Shown piece by piece: positions 8,438 to 16,851 of a DNA stretch of 38,888 nucleotides. The notes beneath the pieces were generated by a model, which saw nothing but the letters and a program-made list of their open reading frames with translations, was not told where the DNA came from and made no database searches. Both the position numbers and the translations under genes were made by a program. The stretch is from contig PUMM01000031.1 in assembly GCA_003551365.1 (NCBI GenBank), positions 1 to 38,888 of the forward strand. Reading direction: 5' to 3'. Positions within the stretch are counted from its first letter, which is position 1. Every line of letters starts with the position of its first letter. This stretch comes from Clostridia bacterium (GTDB lineage: Bacteria; Bacillota; Sulfobacillia; SLMV01).

Positions 8438-8803
8438 ATGTGTGACGAAGGATACGAAAGAATTCTGCGCCGCCGGCTAAAAGAGGCGCGGCGGGTCTGT
8501 CGCCGCCGGATCAAGCACCTGCACCAGTATACATTCAGTCTGACACTACGTCAGGGTGCGGGGGAGTTGAGCTCCTATGACAATCATCCGGCCGACCTGG
8601 GCACCGAAACATATGAGCGTTCGCGGGATGTGGGCCTGCTGGCCGCCGCTGCACGGCAGCTGCGGGAGATCGACGCAGCGCTGGACCGGATGCGCAATGG
8701 CGAGTACGGCCGGTGTCAGGCATGTGGTGGCTCCATTTCCTCTGCGAGGTTGATGGCGAAACCGACTGCCCGAACCTGTGTGCGGTGTATGCAGCAGCGT
8801 TGA
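8438..8803 (+). CDS. TraR/DksA-type C4 zinc finger protein (YteA/YlyA-like)
   Basis: A 121-residue protein with a basic helical N terminus, the segment ELSSYDNHPADLGTETYERS typical of Bacillota YteA/YlyA proteins, and a C-terminal four-cysteine zinc finger (CQACGG ... CVRCMQQR). DksA-fold proteins act in the secondary channel of RNA polymerase; YteA-like proteins are small relatives whose targets are poorly known. It lies just before lspA and rluD, the position of ylyA in Bacillus subtilis, where it follows ileS. The ileS gene is not present here. Confidence 0.85.
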   Translation: MCDEGYERILRRRLKEARRVCRRRIKHLHQYTFSLTLRQGAGELSSYDNHPADLGTETYERSRDVGLLAAAARQLREIDAALDRMRNGEYGRCQACGGSISSARLMAKPTARTCVRCMQQR

Positions 8804-8855
8804 TTCGACTTCACTTCGCTGACCGGACCCGAAAGTGGCGGCGATGTCTCACCTG

Positions 8856-8864
8856 TGCTACAAT
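8856..8864 (+). promoter_or_regulatory. Extended -10 promoter for lspA-rluD
   Basis: TGC directly followed by TACAAT (8859-8864) forms an extended -10 element. No good -35 hexamer is present at 17 bases, as is common for extended -10 promoters. Transcription would begin near 8871, which supports the lspA start at 8900 rather than an earlier GTG in the same frame at 8855. Confidence 0.5.
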
Positions 8865-8899
8865 GGCGAAGGATTCCAAGGATAGGTGGGACCGAAGCG

Positions 8900-9379
8900 A
8901 TGATGCTTTACATCTGGTTGCTTGCGGTGTTTGTACTCGATCGAATCAGCAAATTTCTGGTCACAGAGGCTCTGTCGCCGGGCCAGTCCGTTGCGGTTCT
9001 GGGTGGTCCCGTACAGCTTACGTATGTGCGCAATACGGGAGCCGCGTTCGGCATACTGGCCGATCGCACCAGCTTCTTCATTGTCATTACATTGCTGCTG
9101 GTGGGGGCTATCCTGTGGTTTTATCACTGCTCATCGCTCAGGCGACTGCTCAATGACATCGGAGCCGGTCTGGTCGTCGGCGGTGCGTTGGGCAACCTCA
9201 CTGATCGCCTCCTGTGGGGGTTCGTGGTCGATTTCGTTGATCTGCGCGTGTGGCCGGTGTTCAACGTCGCCGACGCTGCCATTGTGCTCGGGGGAGTAGT
9301 CCTTATCGTGCACTATCACCGCCGGGTTCCGACTGAGGCGGAGGGAGTCGACCGGGATGCGGGGGAGGTGTCCGGATGA
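8900..9379 (+). CDS. lspA: Lipoprotein signal peptidase (signal peptidase II)
   Basis: LspA cleaves the signal peptide of lipid-modified prolipoproteins in the cytoplasmic membrane. From the ATG at 8900 the protein has 159 residues and four membrane segments. Family motifs are DRISKFLV near residue 14, RNTGAAFG at 44-51, GNLTDR with catalytic Asp102, and FNVADAAIVLG with catalytic Asp125. The frame is open from a GTG at 8855, but that start lies inside the predicted promoter and would add a polar extension; AGGTGGG at 8883-8889 serves the later start. Its stop overlaps the rluD start in ATGA. Confidence 0.95.
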   Translation: MMLYIWLLAVFVLDRISKFLVTEALSPGQSVAVLGGPVQLTYVRNTGAAFGILADRTSFFIVITLLLVGAILWFYHCSSLRRLLNDIGAGLVVGGALGNLTDRLLWGFVVDFVDLRVWPVFNVADAAIVLGGVVLIVHYHRRVPTEAEGVDRDAGEVSG

Positions 9380-10338
9380 CCGGCAATGACGATGACATTG
9401 CACCCGGGTCCCAGGTATTGAACTGGACCGTTTCCGCAGAGGATGAGGGGCTGCGGCTGGACGTGTTCCTGGCACAGAACACTCCCCAGGCCTATTCCAG
9501 AACGTACATCCAGAATCTGATCCGCGAGGGCAATGTTACGGCCGATGGCGAACTCGTCACGGTGCCCAGTAATCTGGTGAGCGGGGGTGAGTTTGTCGAA
9601 CTGGTGGTTCCTCCACCGCGCGAGAGTACCCTGGAGCCGGAACCCATACCTCTGGATGTCCTGTTTGAGGATGACGATATCCTGGTCATCAACAAGCAGC
9701 GGGATTTGGTAGTGCATCCCGCCCCCGGTCACTATTCGGGTACGCTGGTGCACGGTTTGCTGCATCACTGCTCGGAGCTTTCCGGCATAAACAACATCAT
9801 GCGTCCGGGCATCGTGCATCGTCTGGACAAGGATACTACCGGCGCCATGGTGGTCGCCAAGACCGACCGGGCTCACCTGCATGTTTCGCAGCAGATAAAG
9901 AAGCGTCTGATGAAGCGCATCTACCTGGCACTCACCCATGGGGTGCCGGAGGTGGAGTCGGGCAAGATCGAGACCCGCATTGCCCGCGATCCCGATACCC
10001 GCTTCAAGATGAAGGCAGTGGCGCGCGGCGGAAAGGACGCAGTGACCTGGTTCCGGGTGCAGGAAGTGCCCGACGACGGCCACGCTCTACTTCGCTGTGA
10101 ACTGGACACCGGGCGGACTCATCAGATCAGGGTTCACTTGGAGTACATAGGACATCCGGTGGTCGGTGATCCGATGTATGGGGGAGAATACCCCGCATAC
10201 GGGCTGCAGGGACAGGCACTGCACGCTCGTGAACTCTCCTTCGAGCATCCCGCCACCGGGGAGAGAATGACCTTCACGGCTCCGCTGCCGGAAGACTTCA
10301 CCGCAGTCCTGGATCGGATGCGCCACGACAGTCTGTGA
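9376..10338 (+). CDS. rluD: RluA/RluD family 23S rRNA pseudouridine synthase
   Basis: A 320-residue enzyme that isomerises uridine to pseudouridine in RNA. An S4 RNA-binding domain occupies about residues 20-80, and the synthase domain carries the catalytic motif HRLDKD at 148-153 with Asp151 as nucleophile, followed by TGRTHQIRVH in the C-terminal part. It is the homologue of B. subtilis ylyB, which lies between lspA and pyrR. Here pyrR is 22 kb away, so the cluster has been split. Substrate positions in rRNA are assumed from the family. Confidence 0.92.
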   Translation: MTGNDDDIAPGSQVLNWTVSAEDEGLRLDVFLAQNTPQAYSRTYIQNLIREGNVTADGELVTVPSNLVSGGEFVELVVPPPRESTLEPEPIPLDVLFEDDDILVINKQRDLVVHPAPGHYSGTLVHGLLHHCSELSGINNIMRPGIVHRLDKDTTGAMVVAKTDRAHLHVSQQIKKRLMKRIYLALTHGVPEVESGKIETRIARDPDTRFKMKAVARGGKDAVTWFRVQEVPDDGHALLRCELDTGRTHQIRVHLEYIGHPVVGDPMYGGEYPAYGLQGQALHARELSFEHPATGERMTFTAPLPEDFTAVLDRMRHDSL

Positions 10339-10368
10339 GGTTGCAGCGTATTGCCCGTCAGGACATCT

Positions 10369-10424
10369 CCCGGGTGTTTACCCGCCCTTCCCCGGTGTTT
10401 ACCCGGGGTGCAGACCGGGTTTTT
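10369..10424 (+). terminator. Terminator after rluD with a duplicated hairpin motif
   Basis: The best terminator is ACCCGG (10401-10406), an eight-base loop and CCGGGT (10415-10420) followed by a run of five T residues ending at 10424. Upstream, the sequence GGTGTTTACCCG occurs twice, each copy forming a hairpin: CGGGT-GTTT-ACCCG at 10371-10384 and CCCCGG-N7-CCGGGG at 10390-10408. The second hairpin overlaps and would compete with the terminator stem. Confidence 0.7.
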
Positions 10425-10474
10425 GCTCACGGCAGCACCACCCATCATACCGATCAGAGAAGGGGAATACCTTC

Positions 10475-10503
10475 TTACCTGTCTATCCCATGCGCCCTAC
10501 AAT
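10475..10503 (+). promoter_or_regulatory. Promoter of the dual-receiver/oxidoreductase operon
   Basis: A -10 box TACAAT at 10498-10503 is preceded at 17 bases by a weak -35 box TTACCT at 10475-10480. Transcription would start near 10510. The AGGAGGG ribosome site at 10526-10532 of the dual-receiver gene follows at proper distance. No other promoter was seen before the molybdopterin subunit gene, so the whole run to metF may start here. Confidence 0.5.
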
Positions 10504-10537
10504 GATAACAACAGATCATTGATAGGAGGGCGTAAAC

Positions 10538-11293
10538 ATGACCGAACGACAGACAGTTCTTATCATAGATGAGGAACGGCAGTTCACCGAAGATCTGAGT
10601 CATCATCTCGCGGAGCAGAGCTATGACACGGTTGTAGCGGTTGATGATGAGGAGGCGCGCAAACTGGCCGATGTGTGCGATCCAGATGCGGTGATCGTTG
10701 GCACCATCCGGCCCAGGGGAGCGGCCTTTCATCTGCATCGTTGGTTCCGAGGGGATCCCACGTTCCGGGACATTCCGTTGATCGTTGTCGATGTTCCTCC
10801 GGAGAAGCAGTTGACGCGCGGCTGGAGACGCGACGAGGGCATGCAGATGGAGGCTTATGAGTACTTTCAGAAACCAGTACGGATAGAGGCAGTAGCAGAT
10901 GCAGTCCGCAGGTCGCTCAGTGTTCGCAGAAAGCGCATACGGGTACTCGTCGCCGACGACCATGCCATGGTACGCGAGGGAATCCGCGCATTGCTGAGCC
11001 TGCACGAGGATATTGTGATCGTGGGTGAGGCCGTGGATGGAGCCGAAGCAGTGGAGAAGGCCAGGGATCTCTCACCGGATGTAGTGCTCATGGACATAGT
11101 GATGCCGCACATGAACGGTCTGGAGGCAACGCGCCAGATTAGAGGACGCAGTGCAACTGCACAGATTGTCATGCTGACCCAGTACGACGATGACGAGTAT
11201 GTTGCCGAAAGCACCAGAGCTGGCGCCCGGGACTTCATCTCCAAGCGAGATGCCAGTTCCCGGCTGGTAGAGACCATTCGCGCGACAGAGTGA
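10538..11293 (+). CDS. Dual-receiver response regulator without output domain
   Basis: A 251-residue protein made of two receiver domains and nothing else. The first (about 5-125) keeps the acidic pair Asp11/Glu12 and Lys112 but has Gly55 at the usual phosphorylation site (AVIVGTIRP), so it is likely a pseudo-receiver. The second (about 133-250) is complete: Asp140, Asp141, phosphoacceptor Asp186 (VVLMDIVMP), Thr214 and Lys236. The second domain closely resembles the receiver of the NarL-type regulator at 17792-18448 (shared LTQYD, EYV), but the chain ends where that protein continues into its DNA-binding domain. It sits 57 bases before the molybdopterin subunit gene and probably belongs to that operon. 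A phosphate sink or a protein-protein regulator is likely; direct DNA binding is unlikely. Confidence 0.85.
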   Translation: MTERQTVLIIDEERQFTEDLSHHLAEQSYDTVVAVDDEEARKLADVCDPDAVIVGTIRPRGAAFHLHRWFRGDPTFRDIPLIVVDVPPEKQLTRGWRRDEGMQMEAYEYFQKPVRIEAVADAVRRSLSVRRKRIRVLVADDHAMVREGIRALLSLHEDIVIVGEAVDGAEAVEKARDLSPDVVLMDIVMPHMNGLEATRQIRGRSATAQIVMLTQYDDDEYVAESTRAGARDFISKRDASSRLVETIRATE

Positions 11294-11350
11294 GGGTGAC
11301 GTCATGCGCGTGAGGCAGGAAGTTCGAGGTACCCGAGAGGGGGACCGCCA

Positions 11351-14008
11351 TTGTCACGGGTTCCGGTAAGATTGGACGGCCGAGACGTGAGGGGAACACC
11401 GGACATGACCATACTGGATCTGGCGCGGCAGGAAGGGGTGGAGATCCCGACGCTGTGTGAGCACAGCGCGCTCTCCCCCTACGGTTCCTGCCGCGTGTGT
11501 TTGGTGGAGGAGGAGAAGAGTGGGGCAATGCTGGCGGCCTGTGTGACGGGCCTCGCCCCGGACATGGTGATCAACACGCAGTCGGAGCGCACGCTGAAAC
11601 ACCGAAAGATGATCGTTCGCATGATGCTGGCCAGTCATCCGAGTTCCTGCACGGTATGTGACAAGGGCAATCGGTGTGAGCTGCGCCGCGTAGCCGGAGA
11701 TCTGGGCATAGCATCTCCCGGCATGGATCGGGTCGCCCAGCCCACCCAAATAGTGGACCTCAATCCATTCATAGAGCGAGATATGAGCAAGTGCATTCTG
11801 TGTGGCAAATGCATCCGCATATGCCATGAGTTGGTGGTTGAGGGCGCCCTGAGTTATCGCGACCGGGGATTTGCTGCTCATGCTGCCACCTTCGGGGACG
11901 GCGTACTGGAGGGTTCGGAGTGTACCTTCTGTGGAGCCTGTGTTTCCGCCTGCCCGACCGGAGCCCTCATGGAGAGGCGGCGGGGCTACACGGGCAGCGG
12001 GGATCGCACCGTACAGACCGTGTGTCCCTTCTGCGGGTGTGCCTGTCCCATATCGGTAACGGTCAAGGGCAACAGGTTGGTCAGGGTAGAACCCGCCGAC
12101 CCCGAACAGCCGCTGTGCGTGCGCGGTAGTTACGGGCTGGATTTTGTGCACAGCCCGGACAGATTGCGAAAACCACAGATCAGAAAAAACGGTGAGCTCG
12201 TCCCGGTGGAGTGGGATGAGGCCCTCACCTACGCCGGGGAGAGGATGCAGGAGATTATCTCTGATAGAGGATCCGACTCCGCGGCGGTGTTGGGGTCATC
12301 GAAGGGGACGAATGAGGAGAACTACCTGCTGCAGCGGTTTGCCCGGGCAGTACTGGGGACCAATAACGTGGACAACGGCGGACGACTGTATAACGCGGCG
12401 GTCCGCGTGGGGTTGAGCGAGACGATTGGCGTGCCCGAGACCACCGACCGCATCACTGCACTGGCAGACGCTGATGTCATACTGGTGGTGGGAGCAGACC
12501 TGGCCAACTCGGCTCCCCAGCTGGCCTATGCAGTCCGCAGGGCGGTGAGGCTGGGTGATGCACAGCTGATACTGATTGACCCCAGTCGCACCAGAGTGGG
12601 CAGCATGGCAGATATGTGGCTGCAGCCGCGCCTCGGCACGGATACGGCATTTCTCGCCGCAGTTACCCATGTGATCTGCCACGAAGACCTGGTAGACCAG
12701 GAGTTTGTCGCGCGCAAGACGGAGGGATTTGAGGCCCTGTGCGATGCCGCGGCCGAGTGGACGCCCGAGTGGGCTGAAGAGGTGACCGGGATCCCGGCTC
12801 GCGAGGTACGCCGGGTGGCTCGTACCTTCGCTGGTGCGTCACAGGCGGCAATCATCTACGGAACCGGCATCACCCAGCAATCCAGACCGGCCGAGGGAGT
12901 GAAGCATCTGGCCAATCTCACCATGTTAACCGGCAATCTCTGGCGGGCCGGAGGCGGACTGTATGCGGTGCAGAAGGAGAATAACGGCCGCGGTGCATGC
13001 GAGATGGGGGCGCTGCCCGAGTTTCTGCCCGGATATCACCGCGTGGACCATCGCGGTATGCGCCGGGGTTACGAGGAGAGCTGGAATGTGCAGGTGCCCG
13101 ACACGCCCGGGCTGAGCGTTCTGGAGATGATGCTCGCCGCGGAGCGCGGAGAGATCGGCGCACTGTACGTGGTGGGTGAGAATCCGCTGAAAAACTATCC
13201 AAATCCCCGCAAGATGAGACGGGCACTGGAGTCCGTTGATTTTCTGATGGTACAGGATTTGTTCATGAGTGAGACAGCGGAACTGGCCGACGTCGTGCTT
13301 CCTGCCGCCAGCTTTTGTGAGAAGCGTGGCACCTTCATCAATTTTGAGGGTCAGATCCGCACCCTCAACCAGGTATTCGAACCGGAGGAGGGTGCCCTCA
13401 CAGATTGGGAGATAATCCTGCGCCTGGCGGAGAACATGGGTGTCCACCTGCCCTTCGCCTCTGTGGAGGACATTCAGGAGGAAATATCCGACCTTCTGCC
13501 GGAGATCGGGCCGCTGGATGCTGCCACGCACGTCCGTGATGCAAATGACGAGGCTGGATCTGCTGCGCGGCGCTGGCCGGTGTCCAGAGGTATTGCACGT
13601 TTCTGCCCGCCGGAACTCACGTTGCCGGAAGAACCGCCGGCCGAATATCCGTTCACCCTGGTGGCCAGCAATACCCTGTGGGGACAGGGTGGGGGTGGAC
13701 GCACGGGTCGTTCGAGTCGACTCAGTGAGTTCGCCGGCGAGAGTTTCGTCGAGGTTTCCTGCGTGGATGCTTCCCGCCTGGGACTGCAGTCCGGAGATAG
13801 GGTTCGCCTCGTATCTCCGGTCGGTGCGGTTGCGGTGCGGGCGAGCCTGTCGGAGGAACTGCCGGCTGGGGTGCTGACACTTCCGGCCCATTTCCCCGAT
13901 GCTCCGGCCACCGCCCTGTTTGACGTGTCACTGGATCCTGATACCGAGACGCCGATCATGAAATCCTGCCACGTTCGCATGGAAAGGAGAGGGTCGGATG
14001 AGAACTGA
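11351..14008 (+). CDS. Formate-dehydrogenase-like molybdopterin/iron-sulphur subunit with altered active site
   Basis: This 885-residue protein has the domain order of NAD-dependent formate dehydrogenase alpha subunits and NuoG. A [2Fe-2S] domain has Cys36, 47, 50 and 64; a His/Cys3 cluster uses His96, Cys100, 103 and 109; two [4Fe-4S] clusters use Cys148/151/154/158 and 191/194/197/201. The catalytic-domain cluster uses Cys225, 228, 232 and 256. The molybdopterin domains then run to about 740, and the dinucleotide-binding C-terminal domain follows. By alignment from memory with E. coli FdhF, the active-site Sec140-His141-Arg333 positions are Tyr347, Asn348 and Gln541, and Lys44 is Arg258. 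Tyr347 is encoded by TAT, so this is not a misread Sec codon. Formate oxidation therefore seems unlikely. Start TTG, with AGAGGGGGA at the ribosome site. The gene overlaps NuoE and belongs with MetVF. Confidence 0.85.
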   Translation: MSRVPVRLDGRDVRGTPDMTILDLARQEGVEIPTLCEHSALSPYGSCRVCLVEEEKSGAMLAACVTGLAPDMVINTQSERTLKHRKMIVRMMLASHPSSCTVCDKGNRCELRRVAGDLGIASPGMDRVAQPTQIVDLNPFIERDMSKCILCGKCIRICHELVVEGALSYRDRGFAAHAATFGDGVLEGSECTFCGACVSACPTGALMERRRGYTGSGDRTVQTVCPFCGCACPISVTVKGNRLVRVEPADPEQPLCVRGSYGLDFVHSPDRLRKPQIRKNGELVPVEWDEALTYAGERMQEIISDRGSDSAAVLGSSKGTNEENYLLQRFARAVLGTNNVDNGGRLYNAAVRVGLSETIGVPETTDRITALADADVILVVGADLANSAPQLAYAVRRAVRLGDAQLILIDPSRTRVGSMADMWLQPRLGTDTAFLAAVTHVICHEDLVDQEFVARKTEGFEALCDAAAEWTPEWAEEVTGIPAREVRRVARTFAGASQAAIIYGTGITQQSRPAEGVKHLANLTMLTGNLWRAGGGLYAVQKENNGRGACEMGALPEFLPGYHRVDHRGMRRGYEESWNVQVPDTPGLSVLEMMLAAERGEIGALYVVGENPLKNYPNPRKMRRALESVDFLMVQDLFMSETAELADVVLPAASFCEKRGTFINFEGQIRTLNQVFEPEEGALTDWEIILRLAENMGVHLPFASVEDIQEEISDLLPEIGPLDAATHVRDANDEAGSAARRWPVSRGIARFCPPELTLPEEPPAEYPFTLVASNTLWGQGGGGRTGRSSRLSEFAGESFVEVSCVDASRLGLQSGDRVRLVSPVGAVAVRASLSEELPAGVLTLPAHFPDAPATALFDVSLDPDTETPIMKSCHVRMERRGSDEN

Positions 14009-14489
14009 CACCGGAACTCGCACGGAAGTGTTTCGAACCGTGGTGCAGGACATACTGGACGAACATGCCGCGGAATCGTGGCCACTGATCGCTGTACTGC
14101 AGGAAATACAGCATCGCATCGGCTACATTCCGCCCGAGGCCGTTCCCCTGGTGGCCAGCCGGCTGCGGTTGTTCCCCGGAGAGGTCGAGGGAGTTATAAC
14201 GTTTTACTCGCAGCTGCGGGATCGGCCGCAGGGTCGTACAGTGGTGCGCGCCTGCCGGGGAACGGCCTGTCACGTCAGTGGCGGTACGGCGGTACTCAGG
14301 GCCCTGGAGGATGAGCTGGGCATTCGGGAAGGCGAAGCCACCCCCGATCGCGAGTACAGTCTGGAAACTGTGGCGTGCGTGGGAGCGTGTGGACTGGCCC
14401 CCAACGTCATCGTTGATGACGATGTGTACGGAAGTATGACTGCCAGGAAGGCGCGTCAGCTTCTGCAGAAGGACGGGGATGAGTCATGA
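13998..14489 (+). CDS. nuoE: NuoE-like [2Fe-2S] subunit
   Basis: A 163-residue thioredoxin-fold ferredoxin of the NuoE/HydC (complex I 24 kDa) family. The cluster ligands are Cys86, Cys91, Cys127 and Cys131 (CRGTACHV and CVGACGLAP), the normal spacing. The helical N-terminal domain includes LQEIQHRIGYIPPEAV and FPGEVEGVITFYSQL. Such subunits pass electrons between the NuoF flavin site and the other iron-sulphur clusters. It overlaps the large subunit gene by 11 bases and nuoF by four, indicating coupled translation and a stoichiometric complex. Confidence 0.93.
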   Translation: MRTDTGTRTEVFRTVVQDILDEHAAESWPLIAVLQEIQHRIGYIPPEAVPLVASRLRLFPGEVEGVITFYSQLRDRPQGRTVVRACRGTACHVSGGTAVLRALEDELGIREGEATPDREYSLETVACVGACGLAPNVIVDDDVYGSMTARKARQLLQKDGDES

Positions 14490-16135
14490 CCACACCACAT
14501 CGAGTATTCGTCTGCCATGAGACTCCCTGCGTTTCGCTCGGGGCCGAGGCGGTGTACGACGCATTTCGCAGAGAGATCGACCGGTTGGGCCTGGACCATG
14601 TGTCGCTGGAAATGAGCGGCTGTCACGGCCATGGACTCTGCTCCGGCGGACCCAGTGTGGTGGTGGAGCCTTCCCGCTTTCTGTACAACGGGCTGAAGCC
14701 GGAGGATGCTTCGGTAATCGTGCGCGAACACCTCAACCGGGGCCGACCTGTGCAGCACCTGTTTCACCGCGATCCCGGCACGGGCCGGTATATAGCCCGC
14801 TACGTCGATGTACCGTTTTTCGCCGGGCAGGAACGAGTTGCCCTGCGTAACTGCGGCAGGATCAATCCCGAGAGGATCGAGCACTATGTGGACAGGGGAG
14901 GCTACGGAGCTCTACAGCTGGCGCTGTCCACCATGACTCCGGAGGAAACCATTGACCTCATCGAAGAGTCCGGATTGCGCGGCCGGGGTGGGGCGGGCTT
15001 CCCCACTGGTCGCAAATGGCGCTTCTGTCGTCAGGCGCGCGCCGAGCAGAAGTACGTGGTGTGCAATGCGGACGAGGGCAACCCCGGTGCCTTCACGGAT
15101 CGCTCCGTGCTGGAGGGTGATCCCCACTCGGTGGTGGAGGGTATGATCATAGCCGGGTACGCTACCGGTGCCAGTCAGGGATACGTGTATGTTCGAGCCG
15201 AATACCCTCTGGCGGTGCGCAGGATCCACAAGGCCATTGACGATGCACGGCGGCGGGGATTTTTGGGAGAAGAGATACTGGGCGTTGACTTCGATTTCGA
15301 TCTCCGGGTGAAGGAGGGAGCCGGGGCCTTTGTCTGTGGTGAGGAGACCGCTCTGCTGCAGTCGATTGAGAGCGAACGCGGCATGCCGCGACCCCGACCA
15401 CCCTTCCCCACCGACATCGGTCTAAATGGAAAGCCGACGGTCATCAACAATGTCAAGACTCTCTCATATGTTCCGATAGTCATCGACCGTGGACCGGAGT
15501 GGTTCCGCGGTCTCGGAACCGAACAGAGCTCGGGCACAGCCGTATTCGCGCTGTCCGGAGACATTCGTTACAGCGGTCTCATTGAGGTCCCCATGGGCAC
15601 CTCGCTCAGGGACATAATCGAGCTGGGCGGCGGAATACCGGAGGGTAAGAGTGTGAAAGCAGTGCACACTGGAGGCCCCGCCGGAGGCTCCGTTCCGGCT
15701 CATGCGCTGGATATCGCGGTGGATTACGAATCCCTGCAGTCCCTCGGTTCCACCATGGGTTCCGGCGGCATGCTGATTCTGGACGAAGAGGCCTGCATGG
15801 TGGACATAGCGCGGTTCTTCATGGATTTTGCCCGTTCAGAATCCTGCGGCAAGTGTGTCCCCTGCCGCCTGGGTACCAAACAGATGGTCACCATTCTGAC
15901 CCGCATTGCCGGGTGCCGCGGTGTCGAGAACGATCTGACACTAATGCGGAACATAGCCGAGACCATGCGCGTTGGCTCACTGTGCGGTCTGGGGCAGACC
16001 TGCACCAACCCAGTCATGGCCACGCTCGAGCACTTCGAGGAGGATTACCGGGCGCACATTCAGGATGGGGCGTGTCCCACCGGGGTGTGCGATGTTGAAT
16101 TGGACGGCACGCGGGTGCGTGCGGCACATGATTGA
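14486..16135 (+). CDS. nuoF: NuoF/HydB-like NAD(H)- and FMN-binding subunit
   Basis: A 549-residue NADH-oxidising subunit. An N-terminal thioredoxin-like segment has Cys10, 15, 46 and 52 (spacing CX4C and CX5C, the second two positions wider than the usual GCxGxC motif), so a [2Fe-2S] cluster there is likely but unproved. The NAD/FMN domain has RGRGGAGFPTGRKW at about 164-177 and GEETALLQSIES. An SLBB domain follows, then the [4Fe-4S] domain with Cys454, 457, 460 and 500 (SCGKCVPCR; LCGLGQT). Bifurcating HydB subunits usually carry an extra C-terminal two-cluster ferredoxin; here the chain stops at PTGVCDVELDGTRV without it. The gene is 51 bases before metV. Confidence 0.92.
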   Translation: MTTPHRVFVCHETPCVSLGAEAVYDAFRREIDRLGLDHVSLEMSGCHGHGLCSGGPSVVVEPSRFLYNGLKPEDASVIVREHLNRGRPVQHLFHRDPGTGRYIARYVDVPFFAGQERVALRNCGRINPERIEHYVDRGGYGALQLALSTMTPEETIDLIEESGLRGRGGAGFPTGRKWRFCRQARAEQKYVVCNADEGNPGAFTDRSVLEGDPHSVVEGMIIAGYATGASQGYVYVRAEYPLAVRRIHKAIDDARRRGFLGEEILGVDFDFDLRVKEGAGAFVCGEETALLQSIESERGMPRPRPPFPTDIGLNGKPTVINNVKTLSYVPIVIDRGPEWFRGLGTEQSSGTAVFALSGDIRYSGLIEVPMGTSLRDIIELGGGIPEGKSVKAVHTGGPAGGSVPAHALDIAVDYESLQSLGSTMGSGGMLILDEEACMVDIARFFMDFARSESCGKCVPCRLGTKQMVTILTRIAGCRGVENDLTLMRNIAETMRVGSLCGLGQTCTNPVMATLEHFEEDYRAHIQDGACPTGVCDVELDGTRVRAAHD

Positions 16136-16186
16136 CCGACGTATCCGGGATCGTGCCGGGGCAGCTCATCCGAGGGAGGGAGAAGC

Positions 16187-16849
16187 TTGAAATCCATAAC
16201 CAGAGCAAAACCCATGGAGGAGATCGCCGAATATCTGCAGCCGTTCAACCGGATATATATTCTGGGCTGCGGCACCTGTGCCACCATGACCCGCACCGGT
16301 GGTGTGGACCAGGTGGTACAGATGAAGGAGCGTGTACAGGAGATAGACAAGTGGGTGACGGGCTGGCTGGTGATGCCCACAGCCTGCGATGAAATGGCTG
16401 AAGCGGACATGGAACGTGCGGCAGGAAACCTCGACTATGCCGACTGTGCCCTGGTAATGTCCTGCGCCATGGGCGTACATCGCGTGAGTGAATCTCTGCA
16501 GAAGCCGGTCATACCGGCCCTGGATACCCTGTTCATCGGTCTGGAAGAAGAGCCCGGACATTTCCGGGAGGTCTGCGATCAGTGTGGGCAGTGCATCCTG
16601 GGTGAGACTGCGGGAATATGCCCTCTGACTGCCTGTCACAAGGGACTGTTAAACGGTCCGTGTGGGGGTACTGATGGAGGCAAATGCGAGGTGGACTCGG
16701 ACCGGGATTGTGCCTTCACACAGATATATGACCGCCTGAAGGCGCAGGGCCGACTGGACCTGATGCGTCGGGCGCGTCCGGCCCGGGACTACCACGTGGA
16801 GCTGACACCCAAGCGCGCGATTTTCAGCGACAACGAAGAGGGAGGATGA
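16187..16849 (+). CDS. metV: MetV-type zinc/iron-sulphur subunit of methylene-tetrahydrofolate reductase
   Basis: A 220-residue, cysteine-rich protein of the family called methylene-tetrahydrofolate reductase C-terminal domain protein (MetV). It carries Cys28 and Cys31 (GCGTCATMTRTGG), Cys67, Cys87 and Cys93, and a C-terminal group Cys130, 133, 136, 145, 150, 159, 167 and 175 (CDQCGQC; NGPCGG). In acetogens MetV binds iron-sulphur clusters and feeds electrons to the flavin of MetF. The start is TTG with a GAGGGAGGGAG ribosome site. Its stop overlaps a possible ATG of metF. The position after nuoF suggests that NADH electrons reach MetF through this subunit. Confidence 0.92.
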   Translation: MKSITRAKPMEEIAEYLQPFNRIYILGCGTCATMTRTGGVDQVVQMKERVQEIDKWVTGWLVMPTACDEMAEADMERAAGNLDYADCALVMSCAMGVHRVSESLQKPVIPALDTLFIGLEEEPGHFREVCDQCGQCILGETAGICPLTACHKGLLNGPCGGTDGGKCEVDSDRDCAFTQIYDRLKAQGRLDLMRRARPARDYHVELTPKRAIFSDNEEGG

Positions 16850-16851
16850 CC

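Noticed and set aside
12389-12391. Possible selenocysteine codon in the formate-dehydrogenase-like gene
   Set aside because: The codon at the Sec position is TAT (Tyr), not TGA, and the frame runs to its end without an internal stop, so no recoding is needed.
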